From NCBI GenBank assembly GCA_904501965.1, contig CAJGCS010000029.1, positions 1 through 10,732 of the forward strand: a stretch of 10,732 nt of DNA. Direction: 5' to 3'. Under the pieces are notes generated by a model. It saw only the letters and a program-made list of their open reading frames with translations. It was not told the origin of the DNA and searched no databases. The first letter of the stretch is position 1, and the number at the start of each line of letters is the position of its first letter. The translations under genes were made by a program, and so were the position numbers. Of the stretch, positions 1 to 6,345 are shown one piece after another. The stretch is from an uncultured Bacilli bacterium. Its GTDB lineage: Bacteria > Bacillota_I > Bacilli_A > ML615J-28 > CAG-313.

Positions 1-390
1 AATATCTGATTTTTCTCCATTTGCAACAACTTGGTAATAGTATGTTTTATTTTCGGCTAGATTTGTTAATAAAGCACGATGAACATATCTTTCTGAAAAA
101 CCTGTACTAGAGTCAGTTGGACTTTGTTCTACTCCCCATAAAATTGACGTTGAATTAACTTCTTCATATTTAGATAAATATTTATCAGTGCCGTATCTTA
201 CTGTTGCATTTTCATATTTACTATGGAAGTTAATACCTACTTCTTTGTAAGTTTCACCTGTGCTTGCAGAAATATAGTAAATATTAGATGATGCAGCCAT
301 AGCTTTTGTTCCTGAAAATGCAAAAAATATTGCAATTGCAACAAAAACAATTAAAGAAGTTCTAATAAAAGTTTTAATTTTTTTATTCAT
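1..390 (-). CDS. Secreted protein with purple acid phosphatase-like N-terminal (Fn3-type) domain, 5' part only
   Basis: This minus-strand reading frame starts at an ATG read from 390 and stays open to the left edge, giving the first 130 residues. A good ribosome binding site (AAAAGGAG, about 404-397) sits just upstream and fixes the start. Residues 1-32 look like a signal peptide: MNKK, a hydrophobic core at about 11-26, and an A-M-A cleavage site near 30-32. Residues 37-125 resemble the beta-sandwich domain that precedes the metallophosphatase domain in purple acid phosphatases. The clues are VRYGTD at 64-69 and the pattern RYVHRALLTNL followed by TYYYQV at 101-121, matching the family's 'H-x-A-x-L-x-x-L ... 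T-Y-Y-Y-x-V'. The metal-binding catalytic domain would lie outside the window, so the enzymatic role is inferred. Another secreted Fn3-domain protein is the main alternative. It is transcribed divergently from the leuS operon. Confidence 0.62.
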   Translation of the reverse strand, partial: MNKKIKTFIRTSLIVFVAIAIFFAFSGTKAMAASSNIYYISASTGETYKEVGINFHSKYENATVRYGTDKYLSKYEEVNSTSILWGVEQSPTDSSTGFSERYVHRALLTNLAENKTYYYQVVANGEKSDI

Positions 391-423
391 TTCTTACTCC
401 TTTTCTATAAATAATATAAGTTA

Positions 424-452
424 ATTTTAACATAAAATAGTATAATTTTCAA
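424..452 (-). promoter_or_regulatory. Promoter of the divergent phosphatase-like gene
   Basis: Read on the minus strand, TTGAAA (452-447), a 17-base spacer and TAAAAT (429-424) form a near-consensus SigA-type promoter. A TG dinucleotide one base before the -10 makes it an extended -10. The start codon is about 34 bases downstream of the -10. Confidence 0.6.
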
Positions 453-485
453 ATAATGAGATAAAATTTACAATATACAAATGAA

Positions 486-514
486 TTTACTTTCATACTT
501 AAATGTGATATAAT
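486..514 (+). promoter_or_regulatory. Promoter of the DUF1189-leuS-small ORF operon
   Basis: TTTACT (486-491), a 17-base spacer and a perfect TATAAT (509-514) preceded by TGA form a strong extended -10 promoter. The predicted transcription start near 521 leaves a leader of only about 20 bases. There is therefore no room for a T-box or other riboswitch before the first gene. Confidence 0.65.
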
Positions 515-539
515 AATAAATACGAAGGAAGGTATTAAT

Positions 540-1451
540 ATGTTTTCACTTTTTTCAGCAAGTTTAAAAAACCCTGGATCTCTTCCACTTTATTTAAAAA
601 TTAAACCCTGGAAATTTATACTTTACATATTGTTTTTAGCAGTAATTTCGGTTGTTCCTGGTATTGTTCAAATGTTTGGATCTAATCCTACGGCAGAACA
701 ATATACAAACTTAATCATATATAAATTAGAAAAGAGTAATGAAGATATTGATTATTCAATTAAAAACAATGTTCTTGTTTCTAATAATAATAAAGAAGAG
801 GCAACTATTATAAAAATAGATGCATTTAATTATAATGATTTATTAGATAATAAACCATATAATCCATCTGCATTACCGATTTATATTATTTTTAATCCAT
901 GTGATAAAAATGAATTAGAAATTAGTGCCCCTAGTATTGTTGTAAACTTGAGAAGTAATGAAGTTGTAGTTTATTCTACAACACCTAATTTTTCTGATGC
1001 TAATTCTCTTAATGCAATAGAAATGCATAAATCAACATATGAAAAGTTAAACATTGGAAATGTTGACTTTAATGATGTTCGTGGATTTAGCACATATCGT
1101 TTAGAAGAAAAAATAATAAAAGCAATTAATTATTTACTGGGATCTACGTTGTTTTTCTCAAGCCTTGCATATATTCCAACATTAATTTTTTCAAGTGTTA
1201 TTAGTTTTTTAATTGAAGTTGGCATATTAGCAGGAATAACATGGATTATGTTAAGAAGACATGAAGCTAAATTTTTTGATTTATTTAAACTAGTTACATT
1301 TTGTATGACTCCATCAGTTATACTAGGAATTTATATGCTACTTCCATTTGGTAATATTTGGTATTGGATTATATATATTTTGAGCCAAATAATTACAATA
1401 GTATATTTTTATATAGCAATTAAATATTATTTATTAATTTATAAGAAATAG
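540..1451 (+). CDS. DUF1189-like integral membrane protein
   Basis: This 303-residue membrane protein has a short cytoplasmic N-terminus, a first membrane helix at about 25-46, and a polar region of about 150 residues (47-196) that is probably extracytoplasmic. Hydrophobic segments follow at about 203-236, 247-269 and 273-300. The layout of one helix, a large outside loop and a C-terminal helical bundle, together with the NPGSLPLYLKIKPWKFILYI-type N-terminus, resembles the DUF1189 family (YvdJ-like proteins of Bacillota), whose function is poorly known. The assignment is from memory of family layout, not a search. The ribosome binding site GAAGGAAGG at 524-532 lies 7 bases before the ATG. The gene ends 10 bases before leuS, so the two are almost certainly co-transcribed. 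No catalytic motif is visible. It could instead belong to another uncharacterised membrane family. Confidence 0.55.
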   Translation: MFSLFSASLKNPGSLPLYLKIKPWKFILYILFLAVISVVPGIVQMFGSNPTAEQYTNLIIYKLEKSNEDIDYSIKNNVLVSNNNKEEATIIKIDAFNYNDLLDNKPYNPSALPIYIIFNPCDKNELEISAPSIVVNLRSNEVVVYSTTPNFSDANSLNAIEMHKSTYEKLNIGNVDFNDVRGFSTYRLEEKIIKAINYLLGSTLFFSSLAYIPTLIFSSVISFLIEVGILAGITWIMLRRHEAKFFDLFKLVTFCMTPSVILGIYMLLPFGNIWYWIIYILSQIITIVYFYIAIKYYLLIYKK

Positions 1452-1461
1452 AGGGAATAAT

Positions 1462-3876
1462 ATGAGTTATAATCACTTACAAATAGATAAAAAATGGCGA
1501 AATTATTGGGATGCCAATGAAACTTTTAAAGCAAAATTTGATTCTGGAAAGCCTAAATATTACGTACTTGATATGTTTCCATATCCAAGTGGAGCTGGTC
1601 TTCATGTAGGCCATCCTGAAGGTTATACTGCAACAGATATCGTTGCAAGATATAAACGTATGAAAGGATTTAATGTTATGCACCCAATGGGCTGGGATGC
1701 ATTTGGCCTTCCTGCAGAACAATACGCGATTCAAACAGGTAATGACCCTAGAGAGTTTACATATAGAAATATAGAAACATTCAAACGACAAATCAAGAGT
1801 ATTGGTTTATCATATGATTGGTCTAGAGAAATTGCAACATGTGATAGTGAATACTTCCACTGGACACAATGGATTTTCTGTCAACTTTACAAAAAAGGTT
1901 TAGCAGAACTTAAAGAAATTGAAGTTAACTGGTGTGAAGGTTTAGGTACTGTTTTAGCTAACGAAGAAATCATTAATGTTAATGGTAAAATGGTTAGTGA
2001 ACGTGGTGAATTCCCAGTTGAAAAGAAACCTATGAAACAATGGGTGTTAAAAATCACTGCATATGCAGAAAGACTTCTTAACGATTTAGAAGAATTAGAT
2101 TGGCCTGAGTCAATTAAAGAAATGCAAAGAAACTGGATTGGTAAGAGTAATGGTGCATTAATTGATTTTAATGTTTCTGAAAGTGAAGAAAAATTCACTG
2201 TATTTACAACACGTGCAGATACATTATTCGGTGCTACTTACTGTGTACTAGCCCCTGAACATGCAATTGTTTCTAAAATAACTACAAAAGAACAAGAACA
2301 AGTTGTTAAAGAATATATTGATTTTGCGAAGGCAAAAAGTGATTTAGATCGTACAGAATTAAATAAGGAAAAAACAGGTGTATTTACTGGTGCTTATGCA
2401 ATTAATCCAGTAAATAATAAAAAGATTCCAATTTGGATTGCAGACTATGTACTTGCAAGTTATGGTACTGGTGCTATTATGGCTGTTCCAGCTCATGATA
2501 CACGTGACTATGAATTTGCAAAGAAATATAATTTAGATATTATTCAAGTAGTTGAAGGTGACATTTCAGAAGGCGCATTTGTTGCTGATGGAGTTCATGT
2601 TAATTCAGGTTTCTTAGATGGATTAAATAAAGAAGAAGCCATTAATAAAATGGGTGAATTCTTAACAGAAAAGGGCATTGGTAAACTATCTGTAAACTAT
2701 CGTTTACGTGACTGGATTTTTAGCCGCCAAAGATATTGGGGTGAACCATTCCCTGTAGTTCACTATGAAGATGGTACTATTGAATTACTTGATGAATCTA
2801 AACTTCCTCTTGAACTTCCAAAACTTCCTAATATGAAGTTAAGTGGAACAGGTGAAAGTCCTCTTGCGAATGCGACTGAATGGCTAGAAGTTATTCGAGA
2901 AGATGGCGTTAAAGGACGTCGTGAAACAAATACTATGCCTCAATGGGCAGGTTCTTGTTGGTATTATATTGGTTACTTATTAAAACAAGATGGCAAGATT
3001 TTACCTCTTAGCGACAAAAAAGTTCAAGATATGATTAATGAATGGTTACCAGTTGATTTATATATCGGTGGTGCTGAACATGCGGTATTACACTTATTAT
3101 ATTCAAGATTCTGGCATAAAGTTTTATATGATCTAGGTGTTGTTAAAACAAAAGAACCTTATCAAAAGTTATTCAACCAAGGTATGATTTTAGGTGAAGA
3201 TAATGTAAAAATGTCTAAATCTCGTGGTAATGTAATTAACCCTGATGATATTATTAATGAATATGGTGCTGATACTCTTCGTGTTTATGAAATGTTCATG
3301 GGGCCACTTGATGCTATGAAACCTTGGTCAACAAAGGGTGTTGATGGAGCAAGACGTTTCTTAGAAAGAGTATATCGTCTATTTGATTCAGTAATTTCTA
3401 TTGATGATTCTAATAAGGCATTAGAAAAAGTATATCATCAAACTGTTAAGAAAGTTAGTGTTGATTACGATAATTTCAGATTTAATACAGCTATATCACA
3501 AATGATGATTTTTACAAATGAAGCATATAAAAACCCTAATGTTCCTCGCGAATATTTAGAAGGTTTCTTAAAACTTCTTAACCCAATTGCTCCTCATATT
3601 ACAGAAGAATTATGGGAAAAACTTGGTCATAACGAGTCAATTACATATGAACCATGGCCAACATTTGATGAAGAAAAAACTAAAGAAAACTTAGTTACAG
3701 TAGTAGTTCAAATCAATGGTAAACTTCGTGACAAACTTGAAGTTCCTGCCGATACATCAAAAGAAGAACTAGAAACTTTAGCATTGGCTTCTCAAAAAGT
3801 ACAAGCTAATTTAGAAGGAAAAACTCCTAAAAAAGTTATTGTAGTTCCTAACAAACTTGTAAGTATTGTTGCATAA
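1462..3876 (+). CDS. leuS: Leucyl-tRNA synthetase
   Basis: This cytoplasmic class I aminoacyl-tRNA synthetase charges tRNA-Leu with leucine using ATP. At 804 residues it has the usual bacterial length. The HIGH-type signature is HVGH at 48-51, inside PYPSGAGLHVGH. The KMSKS loop is intact at 583-587. The CP1 editing domain lies between them, with the threonine-rich TTRADTLFG at 249-257 and GTGAIMAVPAHDTRDYEFA at about 335-353, which contains the conserved Asp (346) expected to bind the amino group of mischarged amino acids. WIFSRQRYWGEP at 418-429, the anticodon-binding helical domain at about 640-735 and the small C-terminal domain from about 743 (VVVQINGKLRDK) complete the enzyme. A GAGGGA ribosome binding site (1451-1456) overlaps the stop of the upstream gene. 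No T-box leader precedes leuS or its operon, unlike many Bacillota leuS genes. Confidence 0.98.
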   Translation: MSYNHLQIDKKWRNYWDANETFKAKFDSGKPKYYVLDMFPYPSGAGLHVGHPEGYTATDIVARYKRMKGFNVMHPMGWDAFGLPAEQYAIQTGNDPREFTYRNIETFKRQIKSIGLSYDWSREIATCDSEYFHWTQWIFCQLYKKGLAELKEIEVNWCEGLGTVLANEEIINVNGKMVSERGEFPVEKKPMKQWVLKITAYAERLLNDLEELDWPESIKEMQRNWIGKSNGALIDFNVSESEEKFTVFTTRADTLFGATYCVLAPEHAIVSKITTKEQEQVVKEYIDFAKAKSDLDRTELNKEKTGVFTGAYAINPVNNKKIPIWIADYVLASYGTGAIMAVPAHDTRDYEFAKKYNLDIIQVVEGDISEGAFVADGVHVNSGFLDGLNKEEAINKMGEFLTEKGIGKLSVNYRLRDWIFSRQRYWGEPFPVVHYEDGTIELLDESKLPLELPKLPNMKLSGTGESPLANATEWLEVIREDGVKGRRETNTMPQWAGSCWYYIGYLLKQDGKILPLSDKKVQDMINEWLPVDLYIGGAEHAVLHLLYSRFWHKVLYDLGVVKTKEPYQKLFNQGMILGEDNVKMSKSRGNVINPDDIINEYGADTLRVYEMFMGPLDAMKPWSTKGVDGARRFLERVYRLFDSVISIDDSNKALEKVYHQTVKKVSVDYDNFRFNTAISQMMIFTNEAYKNPNVPREYLEGFLKLLNPIAPHITEELWEKLGHNESITYEPWPTFDEEKTKENLVTVVVQINGKLRDKLEVPADTSKEELETLALASQKVQANLEGKTPKKVIVVPNKLVSIVA

Positions 3877-3881
3877 AGTTT

Positions 3882-4139
3882 ATGAAGATAAGTAATCTTT
3901 TTAAAATTCACAATAAAAAGAATACTTGTGTTAATGAATTTTTTATAGGAAATAATCGCTTTGTAATAATCGAAGTATTAACTAAGAAGAATAAAATAAT
4001 CAAAGATCAAATGCTTACATTTTTATTAACAAGTAGTCTTGATGTTATGTGGTTTAATAGTTATTATGAAATGGAAAGTAATATAAATTATTTTCCAAGT
4101 GAAGATACTTTAAATACAAAGTTTATAATCATAGGATAA
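3882..4139 (+). CDS. Hypothetical 85-residue protein, third gene of the leuS operon
   Basis: I do not recognise this protein. The frame starts 5 bases after the leuS stop and ends inside the 5' arm of the operon terminator, so it fills the space between leuS and transcript end. Staying open for 85 codons in DNA this rich in TAA is mild evidence of coding. The product is lysine- and asparagine-rich, with a basic N-terminal third, a hydrophobic stretch at about 44-55 (MLTFLLTSSLDV) that is too short and polar for a confident membrane helix, and an acidic patch at about 62-75. It has no signal peptide and no conserved motif I can name. There is no clear Shine-Dalgarno sequence, so translation would depend on ribosomes finishing leuS. 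It may be a genuine small protein, a degenerating gene or non-coding 3' sequence. Confidence 0.5.
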   Translation: MKISNLFKIHNKKNTCVNEFFIGNNRFVIIEVLTKKNKIIKDQMLTFLLTSSLDVMWFNSYYEMESNINYFPSEDTLNTKFIIIG

Positions 4140-4165
4140 AGTGAACCTTTCGGTTCACTTTTTTT
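4138..4165 (+). terminator. Rho-independent terminator of the leuS operon
   Basis: A perfect stem GTGAACC/GGTTCAC (extendable by AAA/TTT) with loop TTTC is followed by seven T residues. It begins at the stop codon of the 85-residue ORF, which places that ORF on the leuS transcript. Confidence 0.9.
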
Positions 4166-4184
4166 ATATTTTTTATAAAAAATA

Positions 4185-4213
4185 TTTACAAATAAAATTA
4201 GATATGATAAAAT
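4185..4213 (+). promoter_or_regulatory. hpf promoter
   Basis: TTTACA (4185-4190), a 17-base spacer and TAAAAT (4208-4213) with TGA immediately before it form an extended -10 promoter. The predicted start near 4219-4220 falls at the first base of the palindrome described separately. Confidence 0.65.
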
Positions 4214-4218
4214 ATAAG

Positions 4219-4235
4219 TGTAAGAAAATCTTACA
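4219..4235. promoter_or_regulatory. 17-bp perfect palindrome over the hpf transcription start
   Basis: TGTAAGA-AAA-TCTTACA is a perfect 7-base inverted repeat with a 3-base centre, beginning 5 bases after the -10 of the hpf promoter. Its position suits a repressor operator or a small hairpin at the 5' end of the mRNA. No T-run follows it, so it is not a terminator. The binding protein, if any, is unknown. Confidence 0.45.
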
Positions 4236-4263
4236 ATTTGTTAATATGAAGGGAGCATAATGT

Positions 4264-4797
4264 ATGAAAATTAACATTCGAACAAAAAATCAAGTAAAAA
4301 TGAGCCCTGCAGTACAAGAGTACATTGAAGAAAAAGTTAATGATTTAGAAAAACTTTTCAACAAAAGTGAAGCTTTATCTGCAAATGTATTATGCAAAGG
4401 GTATGAAAAGTATACGGTGGTAGAAATTACAATACCGCTAAAACATTTGATTTTACGCGCAGAAAGTAAAGGTGATACTCTCTTTATGGCAATTGATTTA
4501 GCGGTTGATAAGATTGAAAGACAACTGCTAAAACACAAAAGAAAAGTTAACACAATGATTAAAAAACGTGAAGGTATTGCAAACTACTTTAGCGATATTG
4601 AAAATGCACCTCTTGAGGAAGAACCTGAAGTAAAAAATAAAGAAGTAAAACTTACTGAAATGACTCAAGAAGAAGCAATTACGCAAATGGAATTATTAGA
4701 CCATGATTTCTTCTTATACATTGATGAAAAAACTCATAAACAAACACTTGTATATGTAAGACATGATGGCGGATATGGGGTAATTGAACCTAAATAA
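4264..4797 (+). CDS. hpf: Ribosome hibernation promoting factor, long form
   Basis: The product binds the 30S decoding region and, in the long form, dimerises 70S ribosomes into inactive 100S particles in stationary phase or stress. Residues 1-100 form the S30AE (YfiA-like) beta-alpha domain: MKINIRTKNQVKMSPAVQEYIEEK at the start and a basic helix with ERQLLKHKRK at about 85-94. A charged linker at about 101-127 leads to the C-terminal dimerisation domain at about 128-177, with the conserved pattern M-x-x-EEAI-x-QMELL-x-HDFF and YVRHDGGYGVIEP. The 177-residue length fits long HPF of Bacillota. The ribosome binding site AAGGGAG (4249-4255) supports the ATG at 4264. An ATG four bases earlier (4260) meets a stop within five codons and is not used. 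It is a single-gene unit between two terminators. Confidence 0.95.
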   Translation: MKINIRTKNQVKMSPAVQEYIEEKVNDLEKLFNKSEALSANVLCKGYEKYTVVEITIPLKHLILRAESKGDTLFMAIDLAVDKIERQLLKHKRKVNTMIKKREGIANYFSDIENAPLEEEPEVKNKEVKLTEMTQEEAITQMELLDHDFFLYIDEKTHKQTLVYVRHDGGYGVIEPK

Positions 4798-4806
4798 AAA
4801 AGTTTA

Positions 4807-4834
4807 TTGGAGAAGCTAGCTTCTCCAATTTTTT
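4807..4834 (+). terminator. Rho-independent terminator of hpf
   Basis: A perfect 9-base stem TTGGAGAAG/CTTCTCCAA with loop CTAG is followed by six T residues, beginning 9 bases after the hpf stop codon. Confidence 0.92.
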
Positions 4835-4849
4835 ATATGTGTTTTTTTA

Positions 4850-4878
4850 ATGAAAAAAATAATTATTTATGATATAAT
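4850..4878 (+). promoter_or_regulatory. Promoter of the oxaloacetate decarboxylase operon
   Basis: A perfect TATAAT (4873-4878) preceded by TGA gives a strong extended -10. The -35 at 17-base spacing is weak (ATGAAA, 4850-4855), which would fit either dependence on the extended -10 or an activator. The leader to the oadA start is about 60 bases. Confidence 0.6.
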
Positions 4879-4901
4879 ACAAAAAAATATGTGCGTTTTT
4901 T

Positions 4902-4915
4902 TTAACAAACGTTAA
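4902..4915. promoter_or_regulatory. Possible operator in the oadA leader
   Basis: TTAAC-AAAC-GTTAA is an inverted repeat with 5-base arms, about 25 bases downstream of the -10. The TTAACAA within it equals one half of the Rex (NADH-sensing repressor) site as described in Clostridia. The other half is not present, so this is only a weak candidate in AT-rich sequence. Confidence 0.2.
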
Positions 4916-4947
4916 CTTATAAATAATAGAAAAGGAGTAATTAGACA

Positions 4948-6336
4948 ATGGGAGTTAAAATCGTTGACACATCACTTAGAGATGGACATCAATCTTTACT
5001 TGCAACAAGATTACGTGTTGAAGATGTATTACCAGTTGCAGAAATGTTAGATAAAGCTGGTTATCATGCATTAGAAGTATGGGGCGGAGCAGTATTTGAT
5101 TCATGCATTCGTTTCCTTGATGAAGATCCATGGGAAAGATTAAGATTAATTCGTAAAGCTTGCCCAAATACAAAATTACAAATGTTATTTAGAGGCCAAA
5201 ATATCTTAGGATATCGTCACTATTCTGATGAACTTGTAGAACTATTTGTAAAAAAATCTTTAGAAAATGGTATTGATATTATAAGAGTATTTGATGCACT
5301 TAATGACTTACGTAACTTAAAATGTGCAGTTGACTCAACTAAGAAATATAAAGGTCATTGTCAAATTGCATTATCATATACTACAAGTCCAGTTCACACT
5401 ATTGAATACTTCGTTAATCTTGCAAAAGAAGTAGAACAAATGGGTGCTGACTCTATTTGTATTAAAGATATGGCTGGTGTTTTATTACCAAGTGATGCAT
5501 ATGAACTTGTTTCAAAAATTAAACAAGCTATCTCAATTCCACTAGAATTACACACTCACTGTACAGGTGGTATTGCAGAAATGACATTAATGAAAGCAAT
5601 TGAAGCTGGTGTTGATATTGTTGATACAGCGCTATCTCCGCTTAGTGGTGGTACAAGCCAACCTTGTACTGAAGCACTTGTATATTCATTACAAGGTACA
5701 CAATATGATACTGGTTTAGATGTAGCTGTTTTAAAGAAAGCTGCAGAAAAACTTACTGCAACAAAAGATAGATTCTTAGCAGAAGGTGGACTAAATCCAA
5801 AAGCATTAACTGTAAATCCAAGTATTTTAAAATATCAAGTTCCTGGTGGTATGCTTTCTAACTTAATGAGCCAATTAAAATCTCAAGGTGCTATGGATAA
5901 ATATGATGAAGTATTAAGAGAAGTACCAAGAGTTCGTAAAGATTTAGGCTATCCTCCACTTGTAACACCACTATCACAAATGGTTGGTACACAAGCAGTT
6001 ATGAATGTTATCACAGGTGAAAGATATAAACTTTCTCCAAAAGAAGTAAAAGATTACTTACTTGGTAACTATGGTAAAGCGCCTGCAGAAATCAATCCAG
6101 AAGTTCGTGCTAAGATCGTTGGAGATGCAGTTTGTATTACACATAGACCTGCAGATGATATTGCACCAGAATTTGAAGCAATGAAAGAAAAATATGCAAG
6201 CATTGTTAAATGTGATGAAGACGTATTAACATGTGCATTATTTGAAAATGTTGCAGTTAAATTTTTAGAAAAACGTAATGCTCCAGAAACTTCAGAAGAA
6301 AATGAAGTAATTGAGTTTAATGTTGTAATAGGGTAG
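4948..6336 (+). CDS. oadA: Oxaloacetate decarboxylase alpha subunit, carboxyltransferase part, without biotin domain
   Basis: The cytoplasmic carboxyltransferase transfers the carboxyl group of oxaloacetate to biotin, releasing pyruvate, as the first step of the Na+-pumping oxaloacetate decarboxylase. Residues 1-265 are the HMG-CoA-lyase-like TIM barrel. Asp7 and the RDGHQS motif (11-16), Lys173 in CIKDMAG (the lysine expected to be carbamylated) and the HTH pair at 202-204 are the expected metal-site residues. Residues 285-445 are the conserved carboxylase (PYC/OADA) domain. Classical OadA proteins run to about 590-600 residues with a Pro/Ala linker and a C-terminal biotinyl domain. This one stops at 462, and a separate carrier gene lies two genes downstream. 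The ribosome binding site AAAGGAG is at 4931-4937. A pyruvate carboxylase or transcarboxylase subunit is the alternative, but the oadB and gamma-like neighbours favour the Na+ pump. Confidence 0.93.
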   Translation: MGVKIVDTSLRDGHQSLLATRLRVEDVLPVAEMLDKAGYHALEVWGGAVFDSCIRFLDEDPWERLRLIRKACPNTKLQMLFRGQNILGYRHYSDELVELFVKKSLENGIDIIRVFDALNDLRNLKCAVDSTKKYKGHCQIALSYTTSPVHTIEYFVNLAKEVEQMGADSICIKDMAGVLLPSDAYELVSKIKQAISIPLELHTHCTGGIAEMTLMKAIEAGVDIVDTALSPLSGGTSQPCTEALVYSLQGTQYDTGLDVAVLKKAAEKLTATKDRFLAEGGLNPKALTVNPSILKYQVPGGMLSNLMSQLKSQGAMDKYDEVLREVPRVRKDLGYPPLVTPLSQMVGTQAVMNVITGERYKLSPKEVKDYLLGNYGKAPAEINPEVRAKIVGDAVCITHRPADDIAPEFEAMKEKYASIVKCDEDVLTCALFENVAVKFLEKRNAPETSEENEVIEFNVVIG

Positions 6337-6345
6337 GTATCAGAT

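Noticed and set aside
481..496. Inverted repeat ATGAA...TTCAT over the -35 of the leuS operon promoter
   Set aside because: Only 5-base arms in very AT-rich sequence, which is expected by chance.
1477..2198. Minus-strand open frames of about 100 codons inside leuS
   Set aside because: They lie entirely within the certain leuS gene, show no family resemblance and are explained by its codon pattern. The same applies to minus-strand frames inside hpf, oadA and the YwaF-like gene.
4881..4903. A7...T8 hairpin in the oadA leader as an attenuator or terminator
   Set aside because: The stem would be almost only A-U pairs with an eight-base loop and no GC core, too weak to terminate.
4891..4916. Catabolite-response (cre) element in the oadA leader
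   Set aside because: The cre core pattern (TGnAAnCG...) is not present on either strand.
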